A stretch of 64,000 nucleotides of DNA, from NCBI RefSeq assembly GCF_024347535.1, contig NZ_AP025497.1, positions 1,612,001 to 1,676,000 on the forward strand. Reading direction: 5' to 3'. Under the pieces are notes generated by a model. The model saw only the letters and a list, made by a program, of their open reading frames with translations. It was not told the DNA's origin and made no database searches. Every line of letters begins with the position of its first letter. The stretch's first letter is position 1. This document shows, in pieces, positions 1 to 9,154 of the stretch. The position numbers and the translations under genes were made by a program. Source of the stretch: Vibrio kanaloae. GTDB taxonomy: Bacteria > Pseudomonadota > Gammaproteobacteria > Enterobacterales > Vibrionaceae.

Positions 1-923
1 TCTTCAGCAAATTCTTTAGGAAGAAGAGGGTAAGCCGTTTTAACTGGCGTCGGGTAGCCGATCTCTAGAGCAATTTTAGCTGCGTTTTCAGGACGAAGAA
101 GGAAGTCGATCATTTTATGTGCCGCTTCAGTGTTCTTAGCGCCTGCTGGAATCGCTAGGCTGTCCATCCAGAAAATAGCGCCTTTCTCTGGCCAAATAAT
201 GTCAATTGTTGCGCCTTCTTGACGCGCCATGTAAGCAGAGCCATTCCAAAGCATACCAAGAGATACTTCACCCGCTAAGAAAGGGTTCGCAGGGAAATCT
301 GAGTTGAATACCAATACGTTTGGCATTAGCTTACGCAGTTCTTCGTACGCTTCTTTGATTTCTTCAGGGTTAGTCGTGTTTGGAGAGTAACCTAGCTTAG
401 ACAGGGCAATGTGGAAAACCTCACGAGAGTCATCCATCATCATCAATTGACCTTCCCACTGCGTATCCCAAAGATCACCCCAGCCTTTAACTGAAGACTT
501 ATCTAGCATATCTGAGTTAATGCCAATACCTGTTGCGCCCCAAATATATGGGATCGAGTAGTTGTTGCTTGGGTCAAATGGCTTATCTAAGTAATTTGGG
601 TCCAAATCTGCAAAGTGGCTTAGCTTGGTTTTATCAAGCTCTTGAAGCATGCCTTCTTTACGCATCTTAGAAACGAAGTAAGTCGAAGGAACCACTAGGT
701 CATAACCTGTACCTTGAGTTTTTAACTTAGCGTACATGCTTTCGTTAGACTCATAGGTTGAGTAATAGACTTTAATGCCAGTTTCTTCGGTGAAGTCTTT
801 TAGTACTTCATTTGGAATATATTCAGACCAGTTGTAAAAATACAGTTCTTGGTCAGCTGCGAAAGAGGGCGTAGAAAGTAAAGTAGCAGCACACAATGCG
901 CCGGTATACAGTGTCTTTTTCAT
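1..923 (-). CDS. potD: PotD1-type polyamine-binding protein (C-terminus outside window)
   Basis: This is a periplasmic substrate-binding protein of the spermidine/putrescine ABC importer, cut by the left window edge. The minus-strand reading begins MKKTLYTGALCAATLL, a signal peptide ending near SFA-AD, followed by the PotD fold start (ELYFYNWSEYIPNEVL, then the YSTYESNE stretch). It is closely related to the neighbouring PotD at 1135-2169; both share the MMMDD-REVFHIAL and LMPNVLVFNSD segments. It is the last gene of the pot cluster, and in V. cholerae the equivalent position holds potD1, whose product binds norspermidine and spermidine. An in-frame ATG at 938 is possible, but the 923 ATG gives the cleaner signal peptide and has GGA about 9 nt upstream. 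The family is certain; ligand preference is inferred from position. Confidence 0.93.
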   Translation of the reverse strand, partial: MKKTLYTGALCAATLLSTPSFAADQELYFYNWSEYIPNEVLKDFTEETGIKVYYSTYESNESMYAKLKTQGTGYDLVVPSTYFVSKMRKEGMLQELDKTKLSHFADLDPNYLDKPFDPSNNYSIPYIWGATGIGINSDMLDKSSVKGWGDLWDTQWEGQLMMMDDSREVFHIALSKLGYSPNTTNPEEIKEAYEELRKLMPNVLVFNSDFPANPFLAGEVSLGMLWNGSAYMARQEGATIDIIWPEKGAIFWMDSLAIPAGAKNTEAAHKMIDFLLRPENAAKIALEIGYPTPVKTAYPLLPKEFAE

Positions 924-1020
924 TACTGTTCCGTTCATTTGTTTGATTTGGAGCTGGGTAGTGAACCCAAAGTAAAAGGATTTTTAAAAATCGCGCTAGA
1001 TTATATCAGCGATATAACAA

Positions 1021-1044
1021 AATAGGCAGCCTAAGCTGCCTATT
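1021..1044 (-). terminator. Hairpin between the two potD genes
   Basis: A perfect 10-bp inverted repeat (AATAGGCAGC / GCTGCCTATT) with a CTAA loop lies 90 bp after the stop of the upstream potD. On the minus strand it is followed by TTTTG, so it looks like a rho-independent terminator that would separate, or attenuate into, the last potD gene. Confidence 0.7.
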
Positions 1045-1134
1045 CATTGATATTATTATTTTTAACTTGTTGATTATATAGATAGACTTGTTAAGTAAAT
1101 CAATTACTTGCTGCCAACTGGATAACACACTCGC

Positions 1135-2169
1135 TTACTGACCCGCCTTAAGCTTCATGAAGTAATCTTCGTACTTCACGGTCTTGTTGCCAACCGCTGC
1201 TTGCCATTCAACACGGTCAAGGTCTTCTTGCGATGGAAAAAGAGCAGGGCTGCCTTTGAACTTATCATTAGACGCTTTAACTGCCGTTAGGTAGCCAGTG
1301 TCACGAGAGATTTGCTCTGCGATTTCAGGGCGAAGTAGGAAGTCGATCATCTTATGAGCCGCTTCTACGTTTACCGCGCCAGAACTAATTGCAAAGTTAT
1401 CAACCCAACCGATGCCGCCTTCTTTAGGGAAAATCAGTTTCATTGGCAAACCTTCATTTTGCGCTGCAGCCGCAGAACCGTTCCAAAGCATACCAAGACC
1501 TACTTCACCTGCCATGTACGGTGCGCCTGGGTTGTCTGAGTTAAAGACGAGAACGTTTGGCATTAGCTTTTGCAGCTCAGCGTAAGCTTCGTCGATCTCT
1601 TTCTCGTTGGTTGTATTACCTGAATAACCTAACTTGCGCAGTGCGATGTGGAACACTTCACGCGTGTCGTCCATCATCATCAGCTGACCTTCAAGCTCAG
1701 GTTTCCATAGGTCAGCCCAGCTTTGGAAGTCTTGTGGGTCGTACATGTCTGTGTTAACAGCAAGACCTGTGATCGCGACTACGTGTGGAATAGAGTAGTC
1801 GTTGTTCGGATCATATGGCTTATCTAGATAGTTTGTATCTAGATTCGCAAAATTGTTTAGCTTGGTTTTGTCGATCTTTTGAAGCATGCCTTCGTCGCGC
1901 ATTTTAGACACGAAGTAGGTTGAAGGAACCACAAGGTCGTAACCTTTATTGTGTGTTTTTAGCTTTGCGTACAAAGTTTCATTCGACTCGTAAGTCGAGT
2001 AAATTACCTTGATACCAGTTTCATCAGTGAACTGTTCTAGAATCTCACTGTTGATGTAAGGCCCCCAGTTCATGAATACCAATTCTTTGTTATCTTTTGC
2101 AAAAGATGGTGCAGATAACATTGAAAGCGCACATGCACTACCAGCCAATAGAGTAGCCCATTTTTTCAT
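1135..2169 (-). CDS. potD: PotD2-type polyamine-binding protein
   Basis: This 344-residue periplasmic binding protein belongs to the PotD/PotF family and delivers polyamines to PotABC. It starts MKKWATLLAGSACALSML with a signal peptide cleaved near SFA-KD. The ATG at 2169 is chosen because GGAG sits about 9 nt upstream; a TTG 15 nt further out is less likely. The mature part shows family features such as NWGPYINSEIL, STYESNETLYAKL and LGMLWNGSAAAA. It is separated from potC by 147 bp containing a terminator-like hairpin, so its level may be uncoupled from the permease genes. The tandem copy downstream shows it arose by gene duplication; in V. cholerae this position is potD2. Which polyamine it binds cannot be read from the sequence. 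Confidence 0.94.
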   Translation of the reverse strand: MKKWATLLAGSACALSMLSAPSFAKDNKELVFMNWGPYINSEILEQFTDETGIKVIYSTYESNETLYAKLKTHNKGYDLVVPSTYFVSKMRDEGMLQKIDKTKLNNFANLDTNYLDKPYDPNNDYSIPHVVAITGLAVNTDMYDPQDFQSWADLWKPELEGQLMMMDDTREVFHIALRKLGYSGNTTNEKEIDEAYAELQKLMPNVLVFNSDNPGAPYMAGEVGLGMLWNGSAAAAQNEGLPMKLIFPKEGGIGWVDNFAISSGAVNVEAAHKMIDFLLRPEIAEQISRDTGYLTAVKASNDKFKGSPALFPSQEDLDRVEWQAAVGNKTVKYEDYFMKLKAGQ

Positions 2170-2215
2170 TGACGTTAGCTCCAAACTAAACGTGGCCCGA
2201 AGGCACTAGATAGAA

Positions 2216-2244
2216 AAACAGAATGGCAATTTACCATTCTGTTT
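2216..2244 (-). terminator. Hairpin between potC and potD2
   Basis: An 11-bp perfect stem (arms AAACAGAATGG / CCATTCTGTTT, 7-nt loop) is followed on the minus strand by further Ts. It lies after the potC stop and before the potD2 start, so it is a candidate terminator or attenuator inside the pot cluster. Confidence 0.7.
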
Positions 2245-2316
2245 ATGATTAACACTTTGTAGAACATGAAGTTTGTTAACTTCTTATCAAGTCCGTCTTT
2301 ATATAGAATAGGAGAC

Positions 2317-3087
2317 TTATTTGATCTTCTCTCTCGCTAGTAACTGAGAAATAATCACCAGTACTAACGACACCACTAACATCACTGTTGCTAGGGCGTT
2401 TACCTCAGGAGAGATACCCACTTTAACCATTGAGTAAATCTTCAGTGGCAAGATTTCATAGGTTGGGCCTGTTACGAAAGAGCTGATGATCACATCGTCC
2501 AGAGACAAAGTGAAGCTCAATAACCAACCCGCAGCAACTGCTGGCTTAGCAAGAGGTAAGATGATCTGTTTTAGGATCGTCCATTCGCTTGCGCCTAAGT
2601 CTTTTGCAGCTTCTAGCATCTTCACATCAAAGCCATTCAAACGACTGTAAACCGTAACAACAACGAACGGCAGACAGAAAGTAATGTGCGCCGCAAGTAG
2701 GGTAAAGAACCCCAGTTGAACACCCATTACCAAAAATAGTGCAAGAAGCGAAATCGCCATTACGATATCTGGTGACATCATCACGATGAACAACATGCCA
2801 TTTACGATGCCTTTACCTTTGAATTGGTAACGGAATAGGGCTACTGCTGTAAGGCTGCCGACAATCGTTGCGGCTGTTGCTGAGAACACCGCTACGTTGA
2901 TCGAGTGCCACGCAGCCTGCATTAGGCTGTCGTTGTTAATCAGCGCGTCATACCACTTAGTGGTGAAGCCACCCCATTTCATACCAAACTTATTGGCATT
3001 AAATGAGTTTGCAATCAATACAATAATAGGTAGGTATAGAAACGCGTATACCAGCGCCATAAAGCTGAACTTAACTGTACGACCCAT
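2317..3087 (-). CDS. potC: Spermidine/putrescine ABC transporter permease PotC
   Basis: This 256-residue inner-membrane permease is the second half of the PotB/PotC channel. It has about six hydrophobic segments and the permease EAA loop, [21 protein letters not shown], near residues 160-180, which docks on the PotA ATPase. Length matches E. coli PotC (264 aa). Its ATG overlaps the potB stop in a TAATG junction (1 nt), so the two are translationally coupled. It is followed by an intercistronic hairpin before potD2. Confidence 0.97.
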   Translation of the reverse strand: MGRTVKFSFMALVYAFLYLPIIVLIANSFNANKFGMKWGGFTTKWYDALINNDSLMQAAWHSINVAVFSATAATIVGSLTAVALFRYQFKGKGIVNGMLFIVMMSPDIVMAISLLALFLVMGVQLGFFTLLAAHITFCLPFVVVTVYSRLNGFDVKMLEAAKDLGASEWTILKQIILPLAKPAVAAGWLLSFTLSLDDVIISSFVTGPTYEILPLKIYSMVKVGISPEVNALATVMLVVSLVLVIISQLLAREKIK

Positions 3088-3944
3088 TAGTCTAGCTCCA
3101 CTTTCTTATTCAATAGCTTACCTGCTCGGTAGTAGGCGTATAACATCACAGCCATTGCCATGGTCAATGCGATACTGGTTGCTGCGCCAAACGGCCAGTC
3201 TCGAGCGTTGAGCACTTGGCTCTTAATCACGTTACCAATCAATAGGTTCTTAGCGCCGCCTAATAGGTCAGAGATGTAGAACATGCCTAACGCCGGAAGA
3301 AGTACTAATAAACAACCGCCGATAATGCCTGGCATCGTTAAGGGTAAAACAACCTTCAATAGCGTTTGAAGTTTATTCGCACCTAAGTCTTTAGCCGCTT
3401 CTAAATAAGTATCGTCTAGCTTTTCAATCGCTGAGTACAACGGCAAAATCATGAACGGGAGTAGGATATACACCAAACCGATCATTACTGCTGTTTCTGA
3501 ATACATGATACGTAGCGGTTTATCGATAATGTCTAACGCTAACAAGCCCTTATTCAACACACCTTGAGTACCCAGCACCACTTTTAGTCCGTAAGTACGG
3601 ATCAAAGAATTAGTCCAGAATGGCACAATCACTAGGAATAACATGATTGGACGCCACTTCGCAGGCATTTTTGCCACGATATAAGCGAACGGGTAACCAA
3701 TAATTAAACAAAGTAGGGTTGCGACAATTGCCATATAGAAAGAGTGCACCAACACTTTAAAATACAGCGGGTCAGCCAAACGCACGTAGTTATCGAGAGT
3801 GAAGGTCATCTCGATCAAGTTCGCTTCATCACGAGTTAAGAAGCTAGTACCGATGATCATGATGTTTGGAATCATCACGAACAGCACTAACCAACCTGTG
3901 ATTAAAGCAACAATTGCGTTTTGTAAATTAAACTTCTTGCTCAT
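3087..3944 (-). CDS. potB: Spermidine/putrescine ABC transporter permease PotB
   Basis: This 285-residue inner-membrane permease pairs with PotC. It starts [18 protein letters not shown], the first membrane segment. The ABC-permease EAA motif ([21 protein letters not shown]) is near residues 182-202. The start lies 17 nt inside the end of potA and the stop overlaps the potC start, so potA, potB and potC form a tight operon. Length agrees with E. coli PotB (275-285 aa). Confidence 0.97.
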   Translation of the reverse strand: MSKKFNLQNAIVALITGWLVLFVMIPNIMIIGTSFLTRDEANLIEMTFTLDNYVRLADPLYFKVLVHSFYMAIVATLLCLIIGYPFAYIVAKMPAKWRPIMLFLVIVPFWTNSLIRTYGLKVVLGTQGVLNKGLLALDIIDKPLRIMYSETAVMIGLVYILLPFMILPLYSAIEKLDDTYLEAAKDLGANKLQTLLKVVLPLTMPGIIGGCLLVLLPALGMFYISDLLGGAKNLLIGNVIKSQVLNARDWPFGAATSIALTMAMAVMLYAYYRAGKLLNKKVELD

Positions 3945-5043
3945 CTTCTAATACCACTTCCCAGCTCTCAACCCAAGTTACTGCAACTTTTTGGCCCAGT
4001 GAGTGATCAACATCAGGGTCATCTTCGTTGAAGAATTCGCTAACCATGACACGCATACCAGATTCAAGTTCTACGACTGAATCTAATGTCATGCCTTTAT
4101 AGGTTCGCTCGACAATGTGGCCAACAATACCGCGTTGCTCAGACTCTTTGATTTCTTCGATACGAAGATCTTCAGGGCGAAGCAATACTTGCAGTTTTTG
4201 ACCCGGTGTTATGTCTTTATCGTGATAGATAACAGACTCTTCACCTTCGATTGTCGCAACAATGCGTTTTTCATCTTGACGAGATTTTGCTGTCGCTTCG
4301 AATACGTTAATTTCACCAATGAAACGTGCTACAAATAGGTTCTTCGGCTCTTCGTAGATCTCTCTTGGTGTGCCATCTTGTTCAATCACGCCATCACGCA
4401 TAACAATGATACGGTCAGACATAGACAGCGCTTCTTCTTGGTCGTGTGTTACAAAAATGAAAGTGATACCAAGTTGGCGTTGTAATTGTTTCAGCTCAAT
4501 TTGCATCTGTTTGCGCAATTTGTAATCAAGAGCAGAGAGAGATTCATCCAATAAAAGGACTTTTGGCTTATTCACGACGGCACGAGCGATTGCGATACGT
4601 TGCTGTTGACCACCGGATAGCTGGTGTGGTTTTCGTTGTGCCATTTGTTCTAAACGCACCATTTTTAAAGCATTCATGACACGAGGTTCAATCTCGTTGC
4701 TTGGAACTTTCTGCATGCGTAAGCCAAATGCCACATTATCGAAGACTGTCATATGCGGGAATAGGGCATAGCTTTGGAATACAGTGTTAACATGCCTTTG
4801 TTCAGCAGGAACTTGAGTTACATTCTGACCAGCTAATAGTATTTGACCACTATCTGCAGTTTCAAAACCCGCAATCATTCTTAATACGGTTGTTTTACCA
4901 CAGCCTGATGGGCCTAAAATCGTGAGAAACTCACCATGATTTACGTTTAGATCAAGATTGCCGATGACTTCTTTACCATCGAAACTTTTACTAATGCCAC
5001 TAAGTTGTACGACTGGCTTTCCTACTGATTTTTTAGCTTTCAA
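3928..5043 (-). CDS. potA: Spermidine/putrescine ABC transporter ATPase PotA (TTG start)
   Basis: This 371-residue cytoplasmic ATPase energises polyamine uptake. Walker [10 protein letters not shown] is at 44-52, the signature LSGGQ at 142-146 and Walker B LLLDES at 163-168. A C-terminal TOBE-like regulatory domain covers roughly 280-365. The start is TTG: no ATG or GTG precedes the conserved [15 protein letters not shown] segment in frame, and a GGAG lies about 11 nt upstream. It is first in a minus-strand operon overlapping potB by 17 nt. The 330 bp to the divergent gene at 5374 should hold its promoter, but I could not pick one out. Confidence 0.96.
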   Translation of the reverse strand: MKAKKSVGKPVVQLSGISKSFDGKEVIGNLDLNVNHGEFLTILGPSGCGKTTVLRMIAGFETADSGQILLAGQNVTQVPAEQRHVNTVFQSYALFPHMTVFDNVAFGLRMQKVPSNEIEPRVMNALKMVRLEQMAQRKPHQLSGGQQQRIAIARAVVNKPKVLLLDESLSALDYKLRKQMQIELKQLQRQLGITFIFVTHDQEEALSMSDRIIVMRDGVIEQDGTPREIYEEPKNLFVARFIGEINVFEATAKSRQDEKRIVATIEGEESVIYHDKDITPGQKLQVLLRPEDLRIEEIKESEQRGIVGHIVERTYKGMTLDSVVELESGMRVMVSEFFNEDDPDVDHSLGQKVAVTWVESWEVVLEDEQEV

Positions 5044-5373
5044 CGTCTGTTTTTCTCCACCTTGGTTCTTTTTGACACCTGTTGCTATACACTTTTAAGG
5101 CGCGCATCATAATCACCAAAAACGTGAATTCAAAGCACTTTTTACCATTCGAAGATAAAAAATTTCGCAGGTAAAAGTAAACTTCTTTGACCATACTGAT
5201 ATTTACAAGCTTTACAGCCAAATAAGTGTTTAATTATTAACCATTAAGACTTAAAAGCAAAGCTTGTTACAGATTCATATTTTAGTTTATATCCGACATA
5301 TGAGTATAATGAAGACAATTTTTTATCAATAAGTTAGGTGGCTTCGATAAAGTAAGTACACCTAGGTATCATT

Positions 5374-6207
5374 ATGAACGACGACATCGAAAAAGATTTT
5401 AATCTGGGCGGTAGTATCGACCGTGCACTTTCTGGCGATTATGAGCTCAAAGCAACGGCTGTATTCCAAGAGGCTTGGAAACAAACCATCAGTCACTTTC
5501 TTTCGTTCTCTCCTGCTATTGTTGCTCTGATGTTAGTGCAACTGGCCATTTTTTATATCGCATTAAAATTACAACTGGGTGATCCTGCGGTTATCCTAGA
5601 TGCCGTTATAGACCCAGAGGCTTTCACCCCACAAATCGTTGAATCTATTTTCATTGCTAACTTTAGCTATGAAGTAGTCAGCGCTCCTATTTACGCTGGT
5701 ATTAGCTTAATGGCAATGAGCCACGCTGCAGGCTTACAAACCAAGACTCGTCACATAGGTAAAGGTCTACAATTTACAGTGCCTGTTATCTTAGTCACTT
5801 TGTTCAGCCTTATGTTACAAGGTATCGCGGGGATGATACTCCCGTTCCTTTCTATCTATTTCTCACTTGCATTTAGCCATGCAATTCTGTTGATTTGCGA
5901 TAAAAAAGTACCTCCAATGCAATCACTGTTGCTTTCTTTGCGGGCCGTAAACAAGAAAATCCTCACTATCGCGTCTATCTACTTAATGGTGATGTTGATG
6001 TTCATCATTGCGGCGATGATGTATGGCATTGGTTTAATTTTCGTTCTTCCATTCTTTTTCCACGTGAAAGGTATTCTTTACCGTGAAATGTTTGGCATCA
6101 AGTTAAAGCTTATTGCGTCAGACAGGCCAAAGGACGATGACGACAATAACGACGGCAGCGATAATAACGACAGTAACAACAAAAATCCACAGGTGTTCGA
6201 TGCATAA
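5374..6207 (+). CDS. Six-helix inner-membrane protein of unknown function, partner of bax
   Basis: I do not recognise a characterised family; annotation pipelines sometimes describe its relatives only by their position next to bax. The 277-residue product has a soluble N-terminus (about 1-35), roughly six membrane segments between about 38 and 240, and a soluble tail. The last 20 or so residues are almost only Asp and Asn with some Gly and Ser (DDDDNNDG, then SDNNDSNNKN). The stop lies inside the bax gene, which starts 8 nt earlier, so the two are translationally coupled. The coupling suggests a role with Bax in the cell envelope, which is an inference only. Confidence 0.85.
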   Translation: MNDDIEKDFNLGGSIDRALSGDYELKATAVFQEAWKQTISHFLSFSPAIVALMLVQLAIFYIALKLQLGDPAVILDAVIDPEAFTPQIVESIFIANFSYEVVSAPIYAGISLMAMSHAAGLQTKTRHIGKGLQFTVPVILVTLFSLMLQGIAGMILPFLSIYFSLAFSHAILLICDKKVPPMQSLLLSLRAVNKKILTIASIYLMVMLMFIIAAMMYGIGLIFVLPFFFHVKGILYREMFGIKLKLIASDRPKDDDDNNDGSDNNDSNNKNPQVFDA

Positions 6208-7048
6208 AGACACGCAGGCAAGCGCAAGCAAATCACTTGCGCTTAAAGTGACGGCACTGGCTCTTGTTGGGTCTATCTCACTGATTGGTCCTTATATTTA
6301 CCAAGAAGAAGAGCGTCGACGTACGACAGAACAGAATTCCAATTCGACCGACCAGTTTGGTGACTTGACGGTTTCTTCGAGCAAACCAAACTTTGCGGCC
6401 ATCGAAGATGTGAATGAGAAAAAGGACACGTTCTTTTCTTATCTACGTCCAAGCATCAACATCGAAAACAAACGAATAGCTAAAGAACGCGCGTTTTTGA
6501 CTAAGGTTTCTGAATCAAGCATTGCGAACATCGATGCGGAAGATTTGTCATACGCTATAAGGTTAGGTAAATTGTACAGCTTGCCTGTGCCTTCATCAGG
6601 CTTAGATAAAGCTTGGCTTACAGAAATGCTTAATCGCGTAAACGTCTTGCCTGAAGCACTTGTGTTAACTCAGGCGGCAAACGAGTCGGCTTGGGGGACA
6701 TCGCGCTTTGCAACCCAAGCGAACAACTATTTCGGACATTGGTGTTACGCCAAAGGTTGTGGTCTTGTTCCGCTACAACGTAACGAAGGTAGCTCCCATG
6801 AAGTGGCAACATTCTCTTCAAGCCAAGAGTCAGTACACCGTTACTTTATGAACCTGAACCGAAATCGTGCTTATGCTGATTTAAGAGCGATCCGCGCCAA
6901 GCTTGCGGCACAAGGCGATGATTTGCTAACGACAGGCACCGCTACAGAGCTTACCAATGGCTTGTTAAAATATTCTGAGCGAGGTTCAGACTATGTGACT
7001 GATTTACAAGCTATGATCCGTCACAACGAGGTATACTGGAAAAAGTAA
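6200..7048 (+). CDS. bax: Bax-like glucosaminidase-domain protein
   Basis: This 282-residue protein has the lysozyme-like glucosaminidase domain seen in E. coli Bax, predicted to act on peptidoglycan. An N-terminal hydrophobic segment (about 17-37) anchors or exports it. The domain is visible in LTQAANESAWGTS, NNYFGHWCYAKGCG and YFMNLNRNRAYADLR, with the Glu of NESAWG as the likely catalytic acid. The ATG at 6200 is chosen because AGGTG is just upstream and it gives a normal membrane segment; a longer reading from a TTG at 6113 would begin inside the upstream gene's Asp/Asn tail in another frame. It overlaps the upstream membrane-protein gene by 8 nt. The physiological substrate is not known. 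Confidence 0.9.
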   Translation: MHKDTQASASKSLALKVTALALVGSISLIGPYIYQEEERRRTTEQNSNSTDQFGDLTVSSSKPNFAAIEDVNEKKDTFFSYLRPSINIENKRIAKERAFLTKVSESSIANIDAEDLSYAIRLGKLYSLPVPSSGLDKAWLTEMLNRVNVLPEALVLTQAANESAWGTSRFATQANNYFGHWCYAKGCGLVPLQRNEGSSHEVATFSSSQESVHRYFMNLNRNRAYADLRAIRAKLAAQGDDLLTTGTATELTNGLLKYSERGSDYVTDLQAMIRHNEVYWKK

Positions 7049-7106
7049 CTCGATTTGATATCAGTTGGCAGCCTTTCATAGTCGGCTAAGTCAATCTACA
7101 TCACAT

Positions 7107-7140
7107 AAAGAGCAGCTCACTGGCTGCTCTTTCTATTTAT
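7107..7140 (+). terminator. Terminator after bax
   Basis: A perfect 10-bp stem (AAAGAGCAGC / GCTGCTCTTT, 6-nt loop) is followed by TTCTATTTAT. It lies 59 bp after the bax stop and before the next plus-strand gene. Confidence 0.75.
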
Positions 7141-7169
7141 AAACGCTCAACTTCGACAAGATTATAAAA

Positions 7170-7820
7170 ATGAAAAAGACAGCACTCGCTTTATTAGCCT
7201 CACTAAGCCTTGGGGTCTCTTTACCCGCTGCAGCACAAGAATACATGTTCACGTATTCTAAGCTTTATACTCAGCTGAAAAACAACACCAAAGAAGGGCA
7301 TGATGACGTCAAAGTAGCGGTCTTCTTTGTTGATCAACAAGCTCAGCAAACCTGTCACATCAGCAAAGCTTGGATGGAAAAAGAAGAGCACTACGAAGAG
7401 CTAAAAGTCTCTCCAGCCAATGAACTGCTTCTACCGGTAGATCAAAACCTACGCTCAGCAAATCCTCTTATCTTTGTACAAACTCAAGAACAAGAGTGTG
7501 CGTATTCTTTAGTTGTGATGACTCAAGAGCCTTTAGCTGGCACAGTAGAAGTTGCACAGATAGAAAACCTATTGCCACAGATGCAGGCGATGCTTGAAGA
7601 CGTCAGCGGCATGTTCTCTGGTTGGTTCACGCCAAACATCCAAGGGCTAACACTAGAGTTCGCTAATAAGCTGGAAGGTAACATTGAGCTTTCAAATGGC
7701 AAGCAACTACCAATCAAAGAAGGGCGTGCGAAATTCACCTTAGAAGAACTGAGTGGAAGTGACAGCATCACGTTGCCAGAACCAACAGTACGCGTATTGC
7801 CGTACATTCCCGCGCAATAA
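7170..7820 (+). CDS. DUF2987-like secreted protein
   Basis: This 216-residue protein has a clear signal peptide (MKKTALALLASLSLGVSLPAAA, cleavage near AAA-QE) and no other membrane segment, so it should be periplasmic. Two cysteines in the mature part (CHISKAW and QECAY) could form a disulfide. The sequence resembles the DUF2987 family of Vibrio and Shewanella from memory; function unknown. It has its own gap and terminators on both sides and is probably monocistronic. No good ribosome-binding site is visible before the ATG. Confidence 0.8.
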   Translation: MKKTALALLASLSLGVSLPAAAQEYMFTYSKLYTQLKNNTKEGHDDVKVAVFFVDQQAQQTCHISKAWMEKEEHYEELKVSPANELLLPVDQNLRSANPLIFVQTQEQECAYSLVVMTQEPLAGTVEVAQIENLLPQMQAMLEDVSGMFSGWFTPNIQGLTLEFANKLEGNIELSNGKQLPIKEGRAKFTLEELSGSDSITLPEPTVRVLPYIPAQ

Positions 7821-7848
7821 TTTTTAACGGAATCATTGTTAGTGAAGT

Positions 7849-7881
7849 AAAAGCTTAGCGAAATCATTCCTCTAAGCTTTT
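7849..7881 (+). terminator. First of two hairpins after the DUF2987 gene
   Basis: Inverted repeat AAAAGCTTAG / CTAAGCTTTT with a 13-nt spacer, ending in TTTT. It lies 29 bp past the stop and just before a second, stronger hairpin at 7894. Confidence 0.45.
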
Positions 7882-7893
7882 GTGACATATCTT

Positions 7894-7932
7894 AAAGCAG
7901 CCTGATCGAATTAGATCAGGCTGCTTTTCTTT
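7894..7932 (+). terminator. Strong terminator after the DUF2987 gene
   Basis: A perfect 14-bp stem (arms 7894-7907 and 7914-7927, loop GAATTA) is followed by TTCTTT. The rest of the 319-bp gap to ttcA holds a possible -10 box (see 8072) and nothing else I can support. Confidence 0.85.
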
Positions 7933-8071
7933 ATCTGCGATACCAACCGAGATCTTACTAAGACGCGTCTCTCTAACCGTTTAGGGGCTTATCGAACAAT
8001 AAAAGCAAAAACTTTCTATTACTCAGCTTGGTTATACTGCCGTTACTATTTCAACCTCAAATAAAAATCCG

Positions 8072-8077
8072 TATAAT
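8072..8077 (+). promoter_or_regulatory. Possible -10 box for ttcA
   Basis: A perfect TATAAT lies 63 bp before the ttcA start. Only a poor -35 (TTTCAA at 8049-8054, 17-bp spacer) goes with it, so the promoter call is tentative. Confidence 0.35.
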
Positions 8078-8139
8078 CCACGCCCTAAAACATCCCACTA
8101 GCAATCTACAGTCGGTAATACGACAGTGTGAGAGTCGCA

Positions 8140-9033
8140 ATGAACCAAAACGATAATAGAAAAGAAACACTTGAATTCAACAAACTTCAGAAACGTCTGA
8201 GAAGAAATGTTGGAAATGCCATCATCGACTACAACATGATCGAAGAGAATGATGTTGTAATGGCATGTATTAGTGGTGGTAAAGATTCATTTGCGATGTT
8301 AGACATTTTGCTACGTTTGCGAGAAGCAGCACCGATCAAATTTGATGTTGTGGCGGTAAACCTAGATCAAAAACAACCTGGGTTCCCTGAACACATTCTT
8401 CCTGAGTACTTTGAAACGCTGAACATTCCTTACTACATCGTAGATAAAGATACGTATTCAGTGGTTAAAGAGAAAGTGCCAGAAGGCAAAACAACGTGTG
8501 GCCTATGTTCTCGTCTTCGTCGTGGTACTTTGTACTCATTCGCTGAGAAGATTGGGGCAACTAAGATCGCACTTGGCCATCACCTTGATGATATCGTTGA
8601 AACTATGTTCCTGAACATGTTCCACGGTGCTCGTCTAAAGGCAATGCCACCAAAGCTTCGTTCAGATGATGGTCGTAACGTTGTTATTCGTCCACTGACT
8701 TACTGTCGTGAAACGGACCTGATCAAATACGCAGAACACAAAGAGTTCCCAATCATTCCTTGTAACCTGTGTGGCTCTCAAGAGAATCTACAGCGTCAGA
8801 ACATTAAAGCGATGCTAATTGATTGGGACAAGAAAACTCCAGGCCGTGTTGAGAAGATCTTTAAATCAATCCAGAACGTTAGCCCAAGTCAACTGGCTGA
8901 TCGCGAGTTGTTTGACTTCATAAACCTTCCACTTGACCGTAGTGAAGATCGCAAAGCATACGAATTCGAAGAAGCTGAAATATCATCTTCAAACATTGAT
9001 GAGTCAATGTTCATCGACGTAACGAATGTTTAG
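8140..9033 (+). CDS. ttcA: tRNA 2-thiocytidine(32) synthetase TtcA
   Basis: This 297-residue cytoplasmic enzyme thiolates cytidine-32 of some tRNAs using ATP and a [4Fe-4S] cluster. The PP-loop ATP motif SGGKDS is at 45-50. The two cluster-binding CxxC pairs are C120/C123 ([12 protein letters not shown]) and C208/C211 (PCNLCGSQ). The ATG at 8140 fits the known family N-terminus (MNQ...[17 protein letters not shown]); a GTG 12 nt upstream is in frame but unneeded. It stands alone between strong terminators and converges on uspE. Confidence 0.98.
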   Translation: MNQNDNRKETLEFNKLQKRLRRNVGNAIIDYNMIEENDVVMACISGGKDSFAMLDILLRLREAAPIKFDVVAVNLDQKQPGFPEHILPEYFETLNIPYYIVDKDTYSVVKEKVPEGKTTCGLCSRLRRGTLYSFAEKIGATKIALGHHLDDIVETMFLNMFHGARLKAMPPKLRSDDGRNVVIRPLTYCRETDLIKYAEHKEFPIIPCNLCGSQENLQRQNIKAMLIDWDKKTPGRVEKIFKSIQNVSPSQLADRELFDFINLPLDRSEDRKAYEFEEAEISSSNIDESMFIDVTNV

Positions 9034-9100
9034 CCACTTGAGTGAATAAAGATGATTTTAGCCATTCTGTATTTGGAATGGCGTTGCTCTAGATAAACAA

Positions 9101-9135
9101 AAATGCCTCAAGCAATGCTTGAGGCATTTTTTATA
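9101..9135. terminator. Bidirectional terminator between ttcA and uspE
   Basis: A perfect 13-bp stem (AAATGCCTCAAGC / GCTTGAGGCATTT) with a 3-nt loop is followed by TTTTTTATAA on the plus strand and a T-rich run on the minus strand. It serves both convergent genes. A smaller repeat, GCCATTC / GAATGGC, lies at 9061-9082. Confidence 0.88.
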
Positions 9136-9154
9136 AGTTAAACTTGTCGCTAAC

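Noticed and set aside
5033..5221. 62-codon frame upstream of potA on the same strand
   Set aside because: Overlaps the potA start, has no ribosome-binding site and lies in the expected promoter region.
6113..6199. Longer N-terminus for bax from a TTG at 6113
   Set aside because: The extra residues are a Thr-rich shifted-frame reading of the upstream gene's Asp/Asn tail; the ATG at 6200 has its own ribosome site.
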